Source of the DNA: Streptomyces justiciae
Lineage (GTDB): Bacteria; Actinomycetota; Actinomycetes; Streptomycetales; Streptomycetaceae
Reading direction: 5' to 3'
Assembly (NCBI RefSeq): GCF_015163075.1
Contig: NZ_JADDXU010000011.1
Span: 248,001 to 312,000 of the forward strand
Length of the DNA: 64,000 nucleotides
Numbering within the stretch: the stretch's first letter is position 1; every line of letters begins with the position of its first letter. Of the stretch, positions 1 through 6,975 are shown piece after piece. The notes below the pieces were generated by a model. That model worked only from the letters and a program-made list of their open reading frames with translations, was not told the DNA's origin and searched no databases. The position numbers were made by a program, and so were the translations under genes.

Positions 1-390
1 TTCCTCGACGGGACACCGCCCACGGAGCTGATCGACGTCCTGACCCGGTTCGCCACGCTTCCCAGGCAGCTGCCCGGCGACGCCGCGGAAGCGGTCACCG
101 ACCTGCGCGAGAAGTGGGGGCTGCTGACGCTGGAGGAGGAGCTCGCCCGGCAGCGCGAACTCGTCGCCATGTACGCGGAGGCGCTCGACGCCATGACCAA
201 GTCCCGTGACCTGTACCGGGAGGCCGCCGAACGCGCGAATGAGGCGCTGGCCGCCTACCGCGAGGGCCGCGCCGCCGAACCGGCAACTCCGCCCGCCGAG
301 CAGCAGCCCGCGTCTCCGTTGCACCAGCTCACCCGGACCTTCGAACGCCTCAAGCGCCGACCCCCGAAGGACGGCGACGGCGTCAGCTGA
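1..390 (+). CDS. C-terminal part of an unidentified protein (5' truncated)
   Basis: An open frame enters from the left edge and ends at TGA 388-390, giving at least 129 residues; the start lies outside the window. The visible part is Ala/Glu/Arg rich with long helical heptad-like stretches around MYAEALDAMTKSRDLYREA, so a coiled coil is likely, followed by a Pro-rich linker and a basic tail. I do not recognise the family. Its 3' end overlaps the end of the convergent next gene by 8 bp, so the two share little or no terminator space. Confidence 0.6.
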   Translation, partial: FLDGTPPTELIDVLTRFATLPRQLPGDAAEAVTDLREKWGLLTLEEELARQRELVAMYAEALDAMTKSRDLYREAAERANEALAAYREGRAAEPATPPAEQQPASPLHQLTRTFERLKRRPPKDGDGVS

Positions 391-1075
391 ACAGCGGGAG
401 GCGTTCGGCGTCGGCTCCCAGCGAGCGGCGCTCAGCGTCCGTGAGGGGCGCGCGTCCGGTGGCGGCGCGGGCGTAGTGCTCGTCGCTCCACGCCACCGGG
501 ACGGGACGGCCGAGCAGCCCGTCCAGGGTGGCGCGCACCGCGGCCAGGCCCACGGGTGCCGGTTCCGGCACGCCGGGCAGGTCCACGACGAGGTCGAGGT
601 GGTGGATCGTGGCCTCGACGGCGAGGGTCGTCATGAGGTCCCCGGCGGTGAGCACATGGCCCTGCGTGGCGACGAGGCGGTCCTGGGCTGCCGCCTCGGC
701 GGCATGGACCGTGGCCGCCGCGGTCTCCAGATACAGCTCCCGCAGCTGACGGAAGTCCAGGAACATGCTGGCGCCCACCCGGCTCCAGCGCCGCCCGTTG
801 GCCGCGCCGACGGGATCGGGCCGCCAGTCCCGCCAGTAGGTGACGGCGTCACGGTCGGCGGGCCCGGCGGCCGGCGTGTGCAGGGCGACCAGGGCCCGCT
901 GGCAGTCGGCGACGCAGTGCAGGATCAGATCACGCACCGCCCATCCCGTGCAGCCGGTCGGCCGCCAGGACTCCTCGTCCGCCAACGGCCGGGCCACGTC
1001 CGCGAAGGCGCTGTAGGCGGCGCGCAGAACCTCGGACGGTGGCGTGGGGTCCACGGGCACGTCGGACATGGTCAT
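383..1075 (-). CDS. Maleylpyruvate isomerase-like (mycothiol-dependent/DinB fold) protein
   Basis: This 230-residue protein has the layout of the mycothiol-dependent maleylpyruvate isomerase family. An N-terminal four-helix bundle carries TGWAVRDLILHC (around residues 43-54), with a second metal-ligand region EATIHHLDLVVDL near residues 154-166. In characterised members these His and acidic residues bind a divalent metal and mycothiol is the thiol cofactor. The real substrate cannot be told from sequence, because many Streptomyces paralogues are uncharacterised. An ATG two codons downstream (1069) is an alternative start; neither has a strong Shine-Dalgarno. No operon partner is visible. Confidence 0.75.
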   Translation of the reverse strand: MTMSDVPVDPTPPSEVLRAAYSAFADVARPLADEESWRPTGCTGWAVRDLILHCVADCQRALVALHTPAAGPADRDAVTYWRDWRPDPVGAANGRRWSRVGASMFLDFRQLRELYLETAAATVHAAEAAAQDRLVATQGHVLTAGDLMTTLAVEATIHHLDLVVDLPGVPEPAPVGLAAVRATLDGLLGRPVPVAWSDEHYARAATGRAPLTDAERRSLGADAERLPLFS

Positions 1076-1203
1076 GACGCCAGCGTAGGCGGCACGCCGC
1101 TGCCGCAGGGACGCGGCCGGGCCGTCGTACGGACGGAGTCAGACCGTCGTACGCCTGACCCGGCCTCGGCACAAGCCGACCACGAACCCGAGGCGACGGG
1201 GTG

Positions 1204-2241
1204 TCAGTCCGCCGTGCGCTGGGCCTCGGCGAGCAGACGTTCCGTCGGGTTCGGGCGGGGCGCCGGGGATGCCAGCCGTACGACCAGGGCGGTCAGCGCG
1301 GCGAGGGCCGCGCACACGGCGGCCAGTCCGGCGGCCCAGGCCGGGGCGAGGGTGAGGTCGAGGGCGTGGAACAGCCGGCCGGCGTCGAAGCGGGCCGCGT
1401 ACAGCTGGGTCGCGGCCAGGGCGGCCGGTACCAGGACCGCGAGGGTGAACAGCGGCACCGTCGGGCGCAGGGTCAGCAGCAGGCCGAGGAGCAGGCACAG
1501 GGCGGCCAGGCCGAGGACGAAGCCGTAGCGGCGCAGGGAGACACCGTCCTGGTGGACGGGGAAGTACGCGGCGGCGCAGACGAACAGCGCCAGCGCGGCG
1601 AGGCGGCCGGGCCAGGCGGGCGGGGTGGCGCTGCGGAAGCGCACGCGTGCCGTGGGCGGCACCGGCGTCCTTTCGGGAGGCGCTACGGGCGGCGTCGCGG
1701 CGGTCTCCGGCGGCTGCTGCGGCGGGTGGGTGCCGCCGCGTTCGTCGGCCAGGCGGCCGATCAGCTCCACGAGGTCCTCGACGGGCCGGCCGGTGGCGGC
1801 CGCCCGCACCGCCTCCTGTCCGCAGTGCGGTTCCAGCGGGGCCTGCTGGAGGAGGGCCATCAGCCGGGTCACCTCCTCGACGGGGCGGGACTCGGCCGCG
1901 GCGCGGATCGCCTCGTCGGCTCCGGACGCGTCCCGGGGCGGCCGGGTCAGCAGGACCACGAGCCGGGTGACGTCGTCCACGGAACGGTTCACCCCGACCG
2001 CGCGGAGCGCGTCGGCGGTGGCCCGCGCGTACAGGGGTGACTGTTCGAGCAGCGTGATGAGCTGGGCCACCTCGTCCAGGGGGCGATCGGCCACGGCGGC
2101 ACGGACCAGCCCGTCGACCGGATCGCCGTACGCCGGGACGCTCCCGTCCCCTCGGTCGCCGGTCGGCGCGAAGGGGCTGGTCGGTTCCGTGACGGGTATG
2201 GCGGGTTCGTTCGACTGAGGTGTTGACGGGCGACTGGTCAT
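1204..2241 (-). CDS. Membrane protein with N-terminal helical repeats
   Basis: 345 residues. The chosen ATG at 2241 is preceded by GGAGAG about 7 nt upstream; a longer open frame to 2298 lacks this. Residues ~40-165 contain four degenerate ~40-residue repeats of the type AAVADRPLDEVAQLITLLE, each beginning with an Ala-rich helix, then RPxxEV and a Leu-rich helix. A Pro-rich linker follows, then four hydrophobic segments between ~205 and 335 (for example YGFVLGLAALCLLLGLLLTL), and a short basic tail. It is probably an integral membrane protein with a cytoplasmic helical-repeat head. I do not know a function. It stands alone between an unrelated convergent gene and a divergent gene. Confidence 0.7.
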   Translation of the reverse strand: MTSRPSTPQSNEPAIPVTEPTSPFAPTGDRGDGSVPAYGDPVDGLVRAAVADRPLDEVAQLITLLEQSPLYARATADALRAVGVNRSVDDVTRLVVLLTRPPRDASGADEAIRAAAESRPVEEVTRLMALLQQAPLEPHCGQEAVRAAATGRPVEDLVELIGRLADERGGTHPPQQPPETAATPPVAPPERTPVPPTARVRFRSATPPAWPGRLAALALFVCAAAYFPVHQDGVSLRRYGFVLGLAALCLLLGLLLTLRPTVPLFTLAVLVPAALAATQLYAARFDAGRLFHALDLTLAPAWAAGLAAVCAALAALTALVVRLASPAPRPNPTERLLAEAQRTAD

Positions 2242-2515
2242 GCGCGGCTCTCCAAGCGGATGAGATGCGGCCGCTGCTGCGCCCCCGACGCGCGACACGC
2301 AACGTTACGGTGACCATTACTAGGTGTCCGCGCCCGACCCTGCCACTCGGATGGGCCACGGGTATGACGGACCCCCGGCGGCCCACGCCCCTGCACTCCC
2401 ACTGGTGTTCGATGGCACCGGTTCGAGCCTTGTCGGCCATACCCGTGGCGGGAACGGGAATCCGTGAAGAGATGCACACATCCTGATACGGCACGTCCCG
2501 ATACGAGGAGGGCCC

Positions 2516-2800
2516 GTGGACACCAGCACCGTGATCGTCGTCGCCGCGGTGGTCGCGGCGGTCCTCCTGGCCGCGGCCCTGGGAGTGTTCGTACGACTCC
2601 TGCGCGCCCGGCGGGACTTGAAGCGGGCCGGGCTGCCGACCGGTCCGCGGTGGGTCTTCTGGGGTGCCCTCGCCTACTTCCTGCTGCCGGCCGACCTGTT
2701 GGTCGACCCGGTGTATCTGGACGACATCGGTGTTCTGCTGCTCGCTCTGCGCAGCATGCGCGCGTACGCGGAGCGTGACGAATTCAGTGATACGGCCTGA
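2516..2800 (+). CDS. YkvA/DUF1232-like small membrane protein
   Basis: 94 residues from a GTG preceded by GAGGAGGG. An N-terminal hydrophobic helix (residues 5-28) is followed by a basic stretch (RARRDLKRAG). A second hydrophobic region, AYFLLPADLLVD, leads into YLDDIGVLLLALR. The PxDLxxD...LDD pattern is the hallmark of the DUF1232/YkvA family, normally written YxxxPxDxxPDfxPxLGYLDD. Function of the family is unknown. It lies upstream of the graspetide genes, but a 190-nt gap with its own promoter-like signal separates them, so I do not count it as part of that locus. Confidence 0.7.
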   Translation: MDTSTVIVVAAVVAAVLLAAALGVFVRLLRARRDLKRAGLPTGPRWVFWGALAYFLLPADLLVDPVYLDDIGVLLLALRSMRAYAERDEFSDTA

Positions 2801-2872
2801 TCACACGCCTCGACGTCCCCATCTGTCTCCCCCGTCCCCGCCTCCCCAACCGCCCCTGGTTACACACAGTAA

Positions 2873-2903
2873 GGAAACCAATCACTCGTTCGATTCGTAT
2901 AAG
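2873..2903 (+). promoter_or_regulatory. ECF-sigma-like promoter before the graspetide genes
   Basis: GGAAAC at 2873-2878, a 17-nt spacer, then CGTATAAG from 2896. The GGAAC-type -35 with CGT at the -10 resembles extracytoplasmic-function sigma promoters of Streptomyces. A housekeeping reading would use TATAAG (2898-2903) as the -10 but finds no TTGAC-like -35. The expected start point lies about 80 nt before the precursor gene. Confidence 0.4.
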
Positions 2904-2912
2904 TCTCAGGAA

Positions 2913-2928
2913 GCCGACGGGAGTCGGC
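2913..2928 (+). other. Leader hairpin before the graspetide precursor
   Basis: GCCGAC, loop GGGA, GTCGGC form a perfect 6-bp stem with a tetraloop just inside the predicted transcript leader. It may stabilise the mRNA; no regulatory role is shown. Confidence 0.3.
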
Positions 2929-2990
2929 GTCCCGGGCGGCGGTGCACGTGACCGTCGCCGGCTCGGCGCAGCATCCACGAGGGAGAGACG

Positions 2991-3182
2991 ATGCAACCGT
3001 TCGCGCTCAACTACGCCCGCCCGGCAGCACAGTCGGAGGCCAGCACTCCGTATGTGTACGACTCCGGGCGGCAGTTGAACGTGCTCTCGGACGGGCGGAT
3101 AGCCGCCCACGACCTGGCGTTGCTGAGAGAGCTCGGTACGACGACGTCAACTGCCGGTTCGAAGACCCACTTCGACGACTGA
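2991..3182 (+). CDS. tgmA: Graspetide precursor peptide (ATP-grasp-modified RiPP)
   Basis: A 63-residue precursor with strong ribosome site GGGAGAGACG before the ATG. It matches the pattern I know for putative ATP-grasp target RiPPs of Streptomyces (TIGR04186 type): leader segment PFALNYARPA, a middle PYVYDSGRQLNVLSDGR, and a C-terminal core GTTTSTAGSKTHFDD. The core supplies Thr/Ser/Lys nucleophiles and terminal Asp-Asp carboxylates, as needed for side-chain ester or amide macrocycles. The maturase gene starts 16 nt downstream, so the two are almost certainly co-transcribed. The modified product and its bioactivity are unknown. The exact ring pattern cannot be read from the sequence. Confidence 0.88.
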   Translation: MQPFALNYARPAAQSEASTPYVYDSGRQLNVLSDGRIAAHDLALLRELGTTTSTAGSKTHFDD

Positions 3183-3198
3183 ACACGGGCCGGCGCAC

Positions 3199-4176
3199 AT
3201 GACCGTGTTGATCCTGACCTGTGAGGACGACGTGACGGCCGACATGGTGGTCGTCCACCTCAACGCGTCCGGGGTGCCGGTGGTCCGGCTCGACCCGGCG
3301 GACCTGACGGCGAGCGTGGCGCTGTCCGGGGAGTACGTGCACGGCTCGTTCCGGGGCCATCTGTCGTCCGGGGGGCGACTGGTGAGCATCAACGGGCTGC
3401 GGTCCGTGTGGGTGCGCAGGCCGGGCACGGCCGCCGCCCGGGCCGCCGAGCCGTCCGAGTGGCTGACGGAGGAGTCGTCGCAGGCGCTCTACGGCATGCT
3501 CCGCAGTTCGCAGGCGCGGTGGATGAACCACCCGGACGCGGCCCGCCGGGCCCGGCACAAGCCCTGGCAGCTGCGGCTGGCCCAGCGCTCCGGGCTGCCC
3601 GTGCCGGCCACGCTGATCACGACTTTCCCGCAGGCCGCCCGGGAGTTCGCCGAGCGGTACCCGGACCTGGTGGTCAAGCCGGTGTCCGGGGCGCATCCGC
3701 AGGACCCGCCGCGGGCGGTGCCGACGAGCAGGGTGGCGCCGGACGCGGACTTCGGGGCGGTGGCGTTCGGTCCGACGCTGTTGCAGCGGCGGATAGCCAA
3801 GCGGGCGGACATCCGCCTCACGGTGGTGGGTGAGCGGATGCTGGCCGCGCGCAAGTCGACGGCGGCGGACGCGGACGAGGTGGACGTCCGCTTCGCCTCC
3901 CCCGCCCATCCGTGGCAGGCCACCGAGGTGCCGCCGCGGGTCGCCGACGCCGTGCGCGCCTATCTTCGGGGCGCCGAACTGGCCTACGGCGCCTTCGACT
4001 TCGCGGAGGACGCCGACGGGACGTGGTGGTTCCTGGAATGCAATCAGTCGGGGCAGTTCGGCTTCGTGGAGGTGGAGACGGGTCAGCCGATCGCGCGCAC
4101 GATCGCCGAGTGGCTGGCCCGTCCCGTGCCGGGCGAGGGGGCACAGGTCAACGGCGCGAACACCGCGCTCACCTGA
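3199..4176 (+). CDS. tgmB: ATP-grasp ribosomal peptide maturase (graspetide synthetase)
   Basis: 325 residues, next to the precursor gene. An N-terminal pre-ATP-grasp domain (VLILTCEDDVTADMVVVHLN) is followed by an ATP-grasp fold. NHPDAARRARHKPWQL and DLVVKPVSG are the lysine/ATP loop, LLQRRIAKRADIRLTVVG the central strand, and WFLECNQSGQ (near 277-286) the Mg-ATP-binding Glu/Asn. This is the TIGR04187 (SAV_5884-like) maturase pattern. Members phosphorylate acidic side chains of the precursor and close omega-ester or omega-amide rings. Typical Streptomyces loci also carry a third gene for an O-methyltransferase; none is visible here, and the next gene is a small unknown protein on the other strand. 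Confidence 0.88.
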   Translation: MTVLILTCEDDVTADMVVVHLNASGVPVVRLDPADLTASVALSGEYVHGSFRGHLSSGGRLVSINGLRSVWVRRPGTAAARAAEPSEWLTEESSQALYGMLRSSQARWMNHPDAARRARHKPWQLRLAQRSGLPVPATLITTFPQAAREFAERYPDLVVKPVSGAHPQDPPRAVPTSRVAPDADFGAVAFGPTLLQRRIAKRADIRLTVVGERMLAARKSTAADADEVDVRFASPAHPWQATEVPPRVADAVRAYLRGAELAYGAFDFAEDADGTWWFLECNQSGQFGFVEVETGQPIARTIAEWLARPVPGEGAQVNGANTALT

Positions 4177-4179
4177 GGG

Positions 4180-4398
4180 TCACAGCTGTCCGGGGCCGGG
4201 CATGAGCGCGCCCCGCTGCCAGCCCGGGGGCGGGGGCGGCGAGGGCAGCTCGCCGAGCTGGGAACGGCCGATGGACTGGAGGGGCTGCATGACGAACTCC
4301 AGTTCCCTGCTGACTCGCTCGGCCTCCCTGCGAACCTGAGTGGGTACGTCGCCGCGCTCAGCGATGAGTCGGTCATAGATGGGGGAATCCTGGAACAC
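4180..4398 (-). CDS. Small conserved-looking protein of unknown function
   Basis: 72 residues from a GTG. The N-terminal half is charged and helical (DRLIAERGDVPTQVRREAERV), followed by a Pro-rich segment (PSPPPPPGW) and a short tail. The pattern looks like a real Streptomyces small protein rather than a chance frame: codon bias is right, and it fills the gap exactly up to the maturase stop 4 nt away. It is convergent with the graspetide maturase gene. No function can be inferred. Confidence 0.55.
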   Translation of the reverse strand: MFQDSPIYDRLIAERGDVPTQVRREAERVSRELEFVMQPLQSIGRSQLGELPSPPPPPGWQRGALMPGPGQL

Positions 4399-4500
4399 CC
4401 GTCAACGTGCCTTTCGTGTCACGGCCCACAGGTATGGGCACGGCTGTCGAGTCTAGGCGCCCCTGCCCCCTGCGGGGTGAATTCCTCCGTTCGGCTTGAC

Positions 4501-4956
4501 TCACGCTCCCGTCGTGGAGCCCGGCCGGACGATCATGAGAACGGTGACCGTCGCCCACAGCAGGTTGAAGACGCCAGTGAACATGGCGAGTTGGGCGGTG
4601 CCGGACCGCTCGACGGGCTGACCTGCGTCGAGCTGTTCGAGGAGTTCCGACTGCCGGGGCAGGACGAAGGCCACCAGCACGCCGGCCGCCGCGGCGGTCA
4701 GCGCCATGGACGTGACCAGCCAGCCGCTCCCCAGCACCCCCATCGCGGCGGCGGTGGCGAAGCCGAGGAGCGGGACGGCCAGTCCCAGGCCGGCGTAGAC
4801 GCGGCAGATGCGGTGCAGCAGGGCGACGGTGCCCGTGCCCGCCGGGTCGTCGCCCGCCCGGCGGGCCGCGGGCGGGAACATGCTGGCCGCGACGGTGACG
4901 GGGCCGACGGCGACGATGGCCGCGAGGACATGGAGGGACAGCAGGAGCTTGGTCAT
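4501..4956 (-). CDS. Four-helix integral membrane protein (DUF2269-like)
   Basis: 151 residues from ATG 4956; an upstream extension to 5076 is rich in Arg/Pro and lacks membrane character, so I reject it. Four hydrophobic helices are visible: LLLSLHVLAAIVAVGPVTVA at the N-terminus, then VYAGLGLAVPLLGFATAAA, WLVTSMALTAAAAGVLVAFV and a C-terminal LLWATVTVLMIV. An internal PPAARRAG loop precedes a conserved-looking LHRICR. The profile fits predicted integral membrane proteins of the DUF2269 kind. Function unknown. It is divergent from the GlxA-type regulator gene, 179 bp away. Confidence 0.6.
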   Translation of the reverse strand: MTKLLLSLHVLAAIVAVGPVTVAASMFPPAARRAGDDPAGTGTVALLHRICRVYAGLGLAVPLLGFATAAAMGVLGSGWLVTSMALTAAAAGVLVAFVLPRQSELLEQLDAGQPVERSGTAQLAMFTGVFNLLWATVTVLMIVRPGSTTGA

Positions 4957-5135
4957 CGGGTGAGGTCCAGGATCGGGTCGTGGGTGGTCGGCGGCCCACG
5001 TTAGGGATCTTCGCACCCGGCGCACAGCGGCTGGAACGACAGGAAGCAACGGATTCTCGCCAAGGCCGTCCACCACTGCTTTTCCTTCTGGCCCCCTTCA
5101 CCTGGCCTGGCGGGAACCCGCCTATCGTGGCCCTC

Positions 5136-6104
5136 ATGCACACCGTGGCGATCCTGGCTCTCGACCAGGTGGTGCCGTTCGACATGGCGGCGCCGATGCA
5201 GGTCTTCGACTGGACGCGGCTGCCCGACGGCCGCGGGCCCTACCGGGTCCGGCTGTGCGCCGAGTCGCCGGAGGTGCGGGCCGACGGCGGTTTCTCGCTC
5301 CGCGTCGAACGCGGCCTCGAGACCCTGGCGGACGCGGACACCATCGTCGTGCCCGGCTGCTCCCCCGAGGCCGGCCCCACCCCCGCACCGGTGCTGGACG
5401 CGCTGCGGCAGGCCGCGGCGGCGGGCACCCGGATCGCCTCGGTGTGCGTGGGCGCGTTCGTGCTGGCGGAGGCCGGGCTGCTGGACGGGCTGCGGGCCAC
5501 CACGCACTGGGTGGCCGCGGGCGAACTGGCCCGCCGTTTCCCCCGGGTCCGGGTGGAGCCGGACGTCCTCTACGTCGACAACGGCCGGATCCTCACCTCG
5601 GCGGGCGCCGCCGCGGGCCTCGACATGTGTCTGCACATGATCCGGCGCGACTTCGGGTCGGCCGTCGCCGCCGATGCCGCGCGGATGTCGGTCATGCCCC
5701 TCGAACGGGAGGGCGGCCAGGCCCAGTTCATCGTGCTGGACCATCCGCCGGTGCCGCGCGGCTCGACCCTCGAACCGGTCCTGGAGTGGATCGAGGACAA
5801 CCTGGCCCGTGAGATCACCCTGGCCGCGATGGCGGCACGGTCGGGGATGAGCGAGCGCACCTTCAGCCGCCGGTTCCGCGAACAGACCGGCACCACTCCG
5901 TTGCAGTGGCTGCTTCGGGCGCGGGTGCGGCGCGCCCAGTACCTGCTGGAGAACAGCGACCACCCGATCGAACGCATCGCGCGGCAGGCCGGGTTCGGTT
6001 CCCCGACCGCGTTCCGGGAGCGGTTCCGGCGCGTCGCCGGAACCACTCCGCAGGCCTACCGCGGCGCGTTCCACGGGAGTTCACGCTCTCCGGTGTCCCG
6101 CTAG
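5136..6104 (+). CDS. GlxA-family transcriptional regulator (DJ-1/PfpI + AraC domains)
   Basis: 322 residues. The ATG at 5136 begins MHTVAILALDQVVPFDMAAP, the canonical start of the family. Residues ~5-165 form a DJ-1/PfpI (class I amidotransferase-like) domain with the nucleophile-elbow region RIASVCVGAFVLAEAGLLDG. Residues ~225-315 form an AraC double helix-turn-helix: EITLAAMAARSGMSERTFSRRF, then IERIARQAGFGSPTAFRERF. Such proteins act as DNA-binding regulators; the ligand is unknown here. The next gene (DUF5133) is convergent, so no obvious target operon adjoins it except the divergent membrane protein gene. Confidence 0.88.
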   Translation: MHTVAILALDQVVPFDMAAPMQVFDWTRLPDGRGPYRVRLCAESPEVRADGGFSLRVERGLETLADADTIVVPGCSPEAGPTPAPVLDALRQAAAAGTRIASVCVGAFVLAEAGLLDGLRATTHWVAAGELARRFPRVRVEPDVLYVDNGRILTSAGAAAGLDMCLHMIRRDFGSAVAADAARMSVMPLEREGGQAQFIVLDHPPVPRGSTLEPVLEWIEDNLAREITLAAMAARSGMSERTFSRRFREQTGTTPLQWLLRARVRRAQYLLENSDHPIERIARQAGFGSPTAFRERFRRVAGTTPQAYRGAFHGSSRSPVSR

Positions 6105-6111
6105 AACCCGC

Positions 6112-6300
6112 TCAGAGCAGGGCGTCGGCCTTGGCGACGGCGTCGTGGACGGCGTTGGCGCCCATCAGGACGCACAGGGTGTAGCTCACGTCCTCCAACT
6201 CGCGCGCGACCGTGGCGTCGCTCCGCTCGGCGTGGGCGATCTGAAGCGACGCGTACTGCGTGAGCAGCTTCCTGACGACCTTCGGGTCCGGCACCAACAC
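6112..6300 (-). CDS. DUF5133 domain protein
   Basis: 62 residues from GTG 6300. The sequence starts MLVPDPKVVRKLLTQYASL and contains ARELEDVSYTLCVLMGA and a C-terminal AKADALL. This matches the small Streptomyces family I know as DUF5133: a helical protein of ~60-80 residues, usually one of several paralogues and adjacent to regulators. Function unknown. It ends 7 nt from the convergent GlxA regulator gene. Confidence 0.8.
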   Translation of the reverse strand: MLVPDPKVVRKLLTQYASLQIAHAERSDATVARELEDVSYTLCVLMGANAVHDAVAKADALL

Positions 6301-6536
6301 GGAAATGCCCCTCTCAAGACGGTTCGGTCCACGGGCCCGGCTTCGGATCGGTCACATCTTCCGCTCCGCGGCCCGCTTTTGACGGAATCCTGACTCTCCG
6401 TGCCCGAGTGCCGCTCGAATCCGGACTGCGGGAGACCCACAGGAGTGACGTTCCGGCAAGCGTGGAACCGACCCGCTTCCCCACGGGCCGTCGGCAGTTG
6501 AACAGGACGCAGACCCTCGCACGAACGGTGTACGCC

Positions 6537-6884
6537 ATGAACTGCCTCCCCCGTCTGCTCTGCGCGATCTACGTCGCCACGAGCGCCGGACTCGCCTGGA
6601 CCTCGGTCCTGCAGTACCGTCACGGCCCCACGTGGGCCGTGTATCTCCTCGCCGCCGCGAGCCTCGTCCCGGTCATCGCCGTCGTCCGCGAGGCCGAGTG
6701 GCACGAGGAGCGGACGGCGGCCGTGCCGGCCGGGTACGCGGTCGGCCTCGATGTCACCGAGGCCGCCGACGACGTCGTACAGGCCGAGCTCGACGCCGCG
6801 TGCTGCGAGCGCTGGTGGACGAGTTGCGGTACGGACCACGACAGCCGCTGTCCGCACCGCGTCCCGCGCAGCAGCGCCGCCTGA
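6537..6884 (+). CDS. Small membrane protein of unknown function
   Basis: 115 residues from the ATG beginning MNCLPRLLCAIYVATSAGLA; the open frame runs further upstream, but that part is Arg/Pro-rich and unlike a protein. Two hydrophobic helices are visible (residues 5-22 and 33-53, AVYLLAAASLVPVIAVV). A charged C-terminal domain containing five cysteines follows (DAACCERWW, SCGTDH, SRCPHR). The cysteine-rich tail suggests metal or disulfide chemistry, but I recognise no motif. No strong Shine-Dalgarno is seen. Confidence 0.5.
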   Translation: MNCLPRLLCAIYVATSAGLAWTSVLQYRHGPTWAVYLLAAASLVPVIAVVREAEWHEERTAAVPAGYAVGLDVTEAADDVVQAELDAACCERWWTSCGTDHDSRCPHRVPRSSAA

Positions 6885-6904
6885 CGGACCTGCCTCGCAC
6901 GAGC

Positions 6905-6970
6905 GCCCTCCGGGCGTCGCCAGGGCCTGTCCGGCGGATCATGCCGCAGACCCGCTACCGCCCGGAGGGC
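6905..6970. terminator. Bidirectional inverted repeat between convergent genes
   Basis: GCCCTCCGGGCG (6905-6916) and CGCCCGGAGGGC (6959-6970) are perfect 12-bp inverted copies, 42 nt apart, between the ends of two convergent genes. They can form a long stem, or two local hairpins, and probably end transcription from both sides. Confidence 0.5.
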
Positions 6971-6975
6971 ACCGC

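Noticed and set aside
2420..2445. tRNA T-arm-like sequence GGTTCGAGCC
   Set aside because: No acceptor stem, D-arm or anticodon arm can be built around it.
4180..4398. Third gene (methyltransferase) of the graspetide locus
   Set aside because: It is on the opposite strand, only 72 residues, and has no SAM-binding motif.
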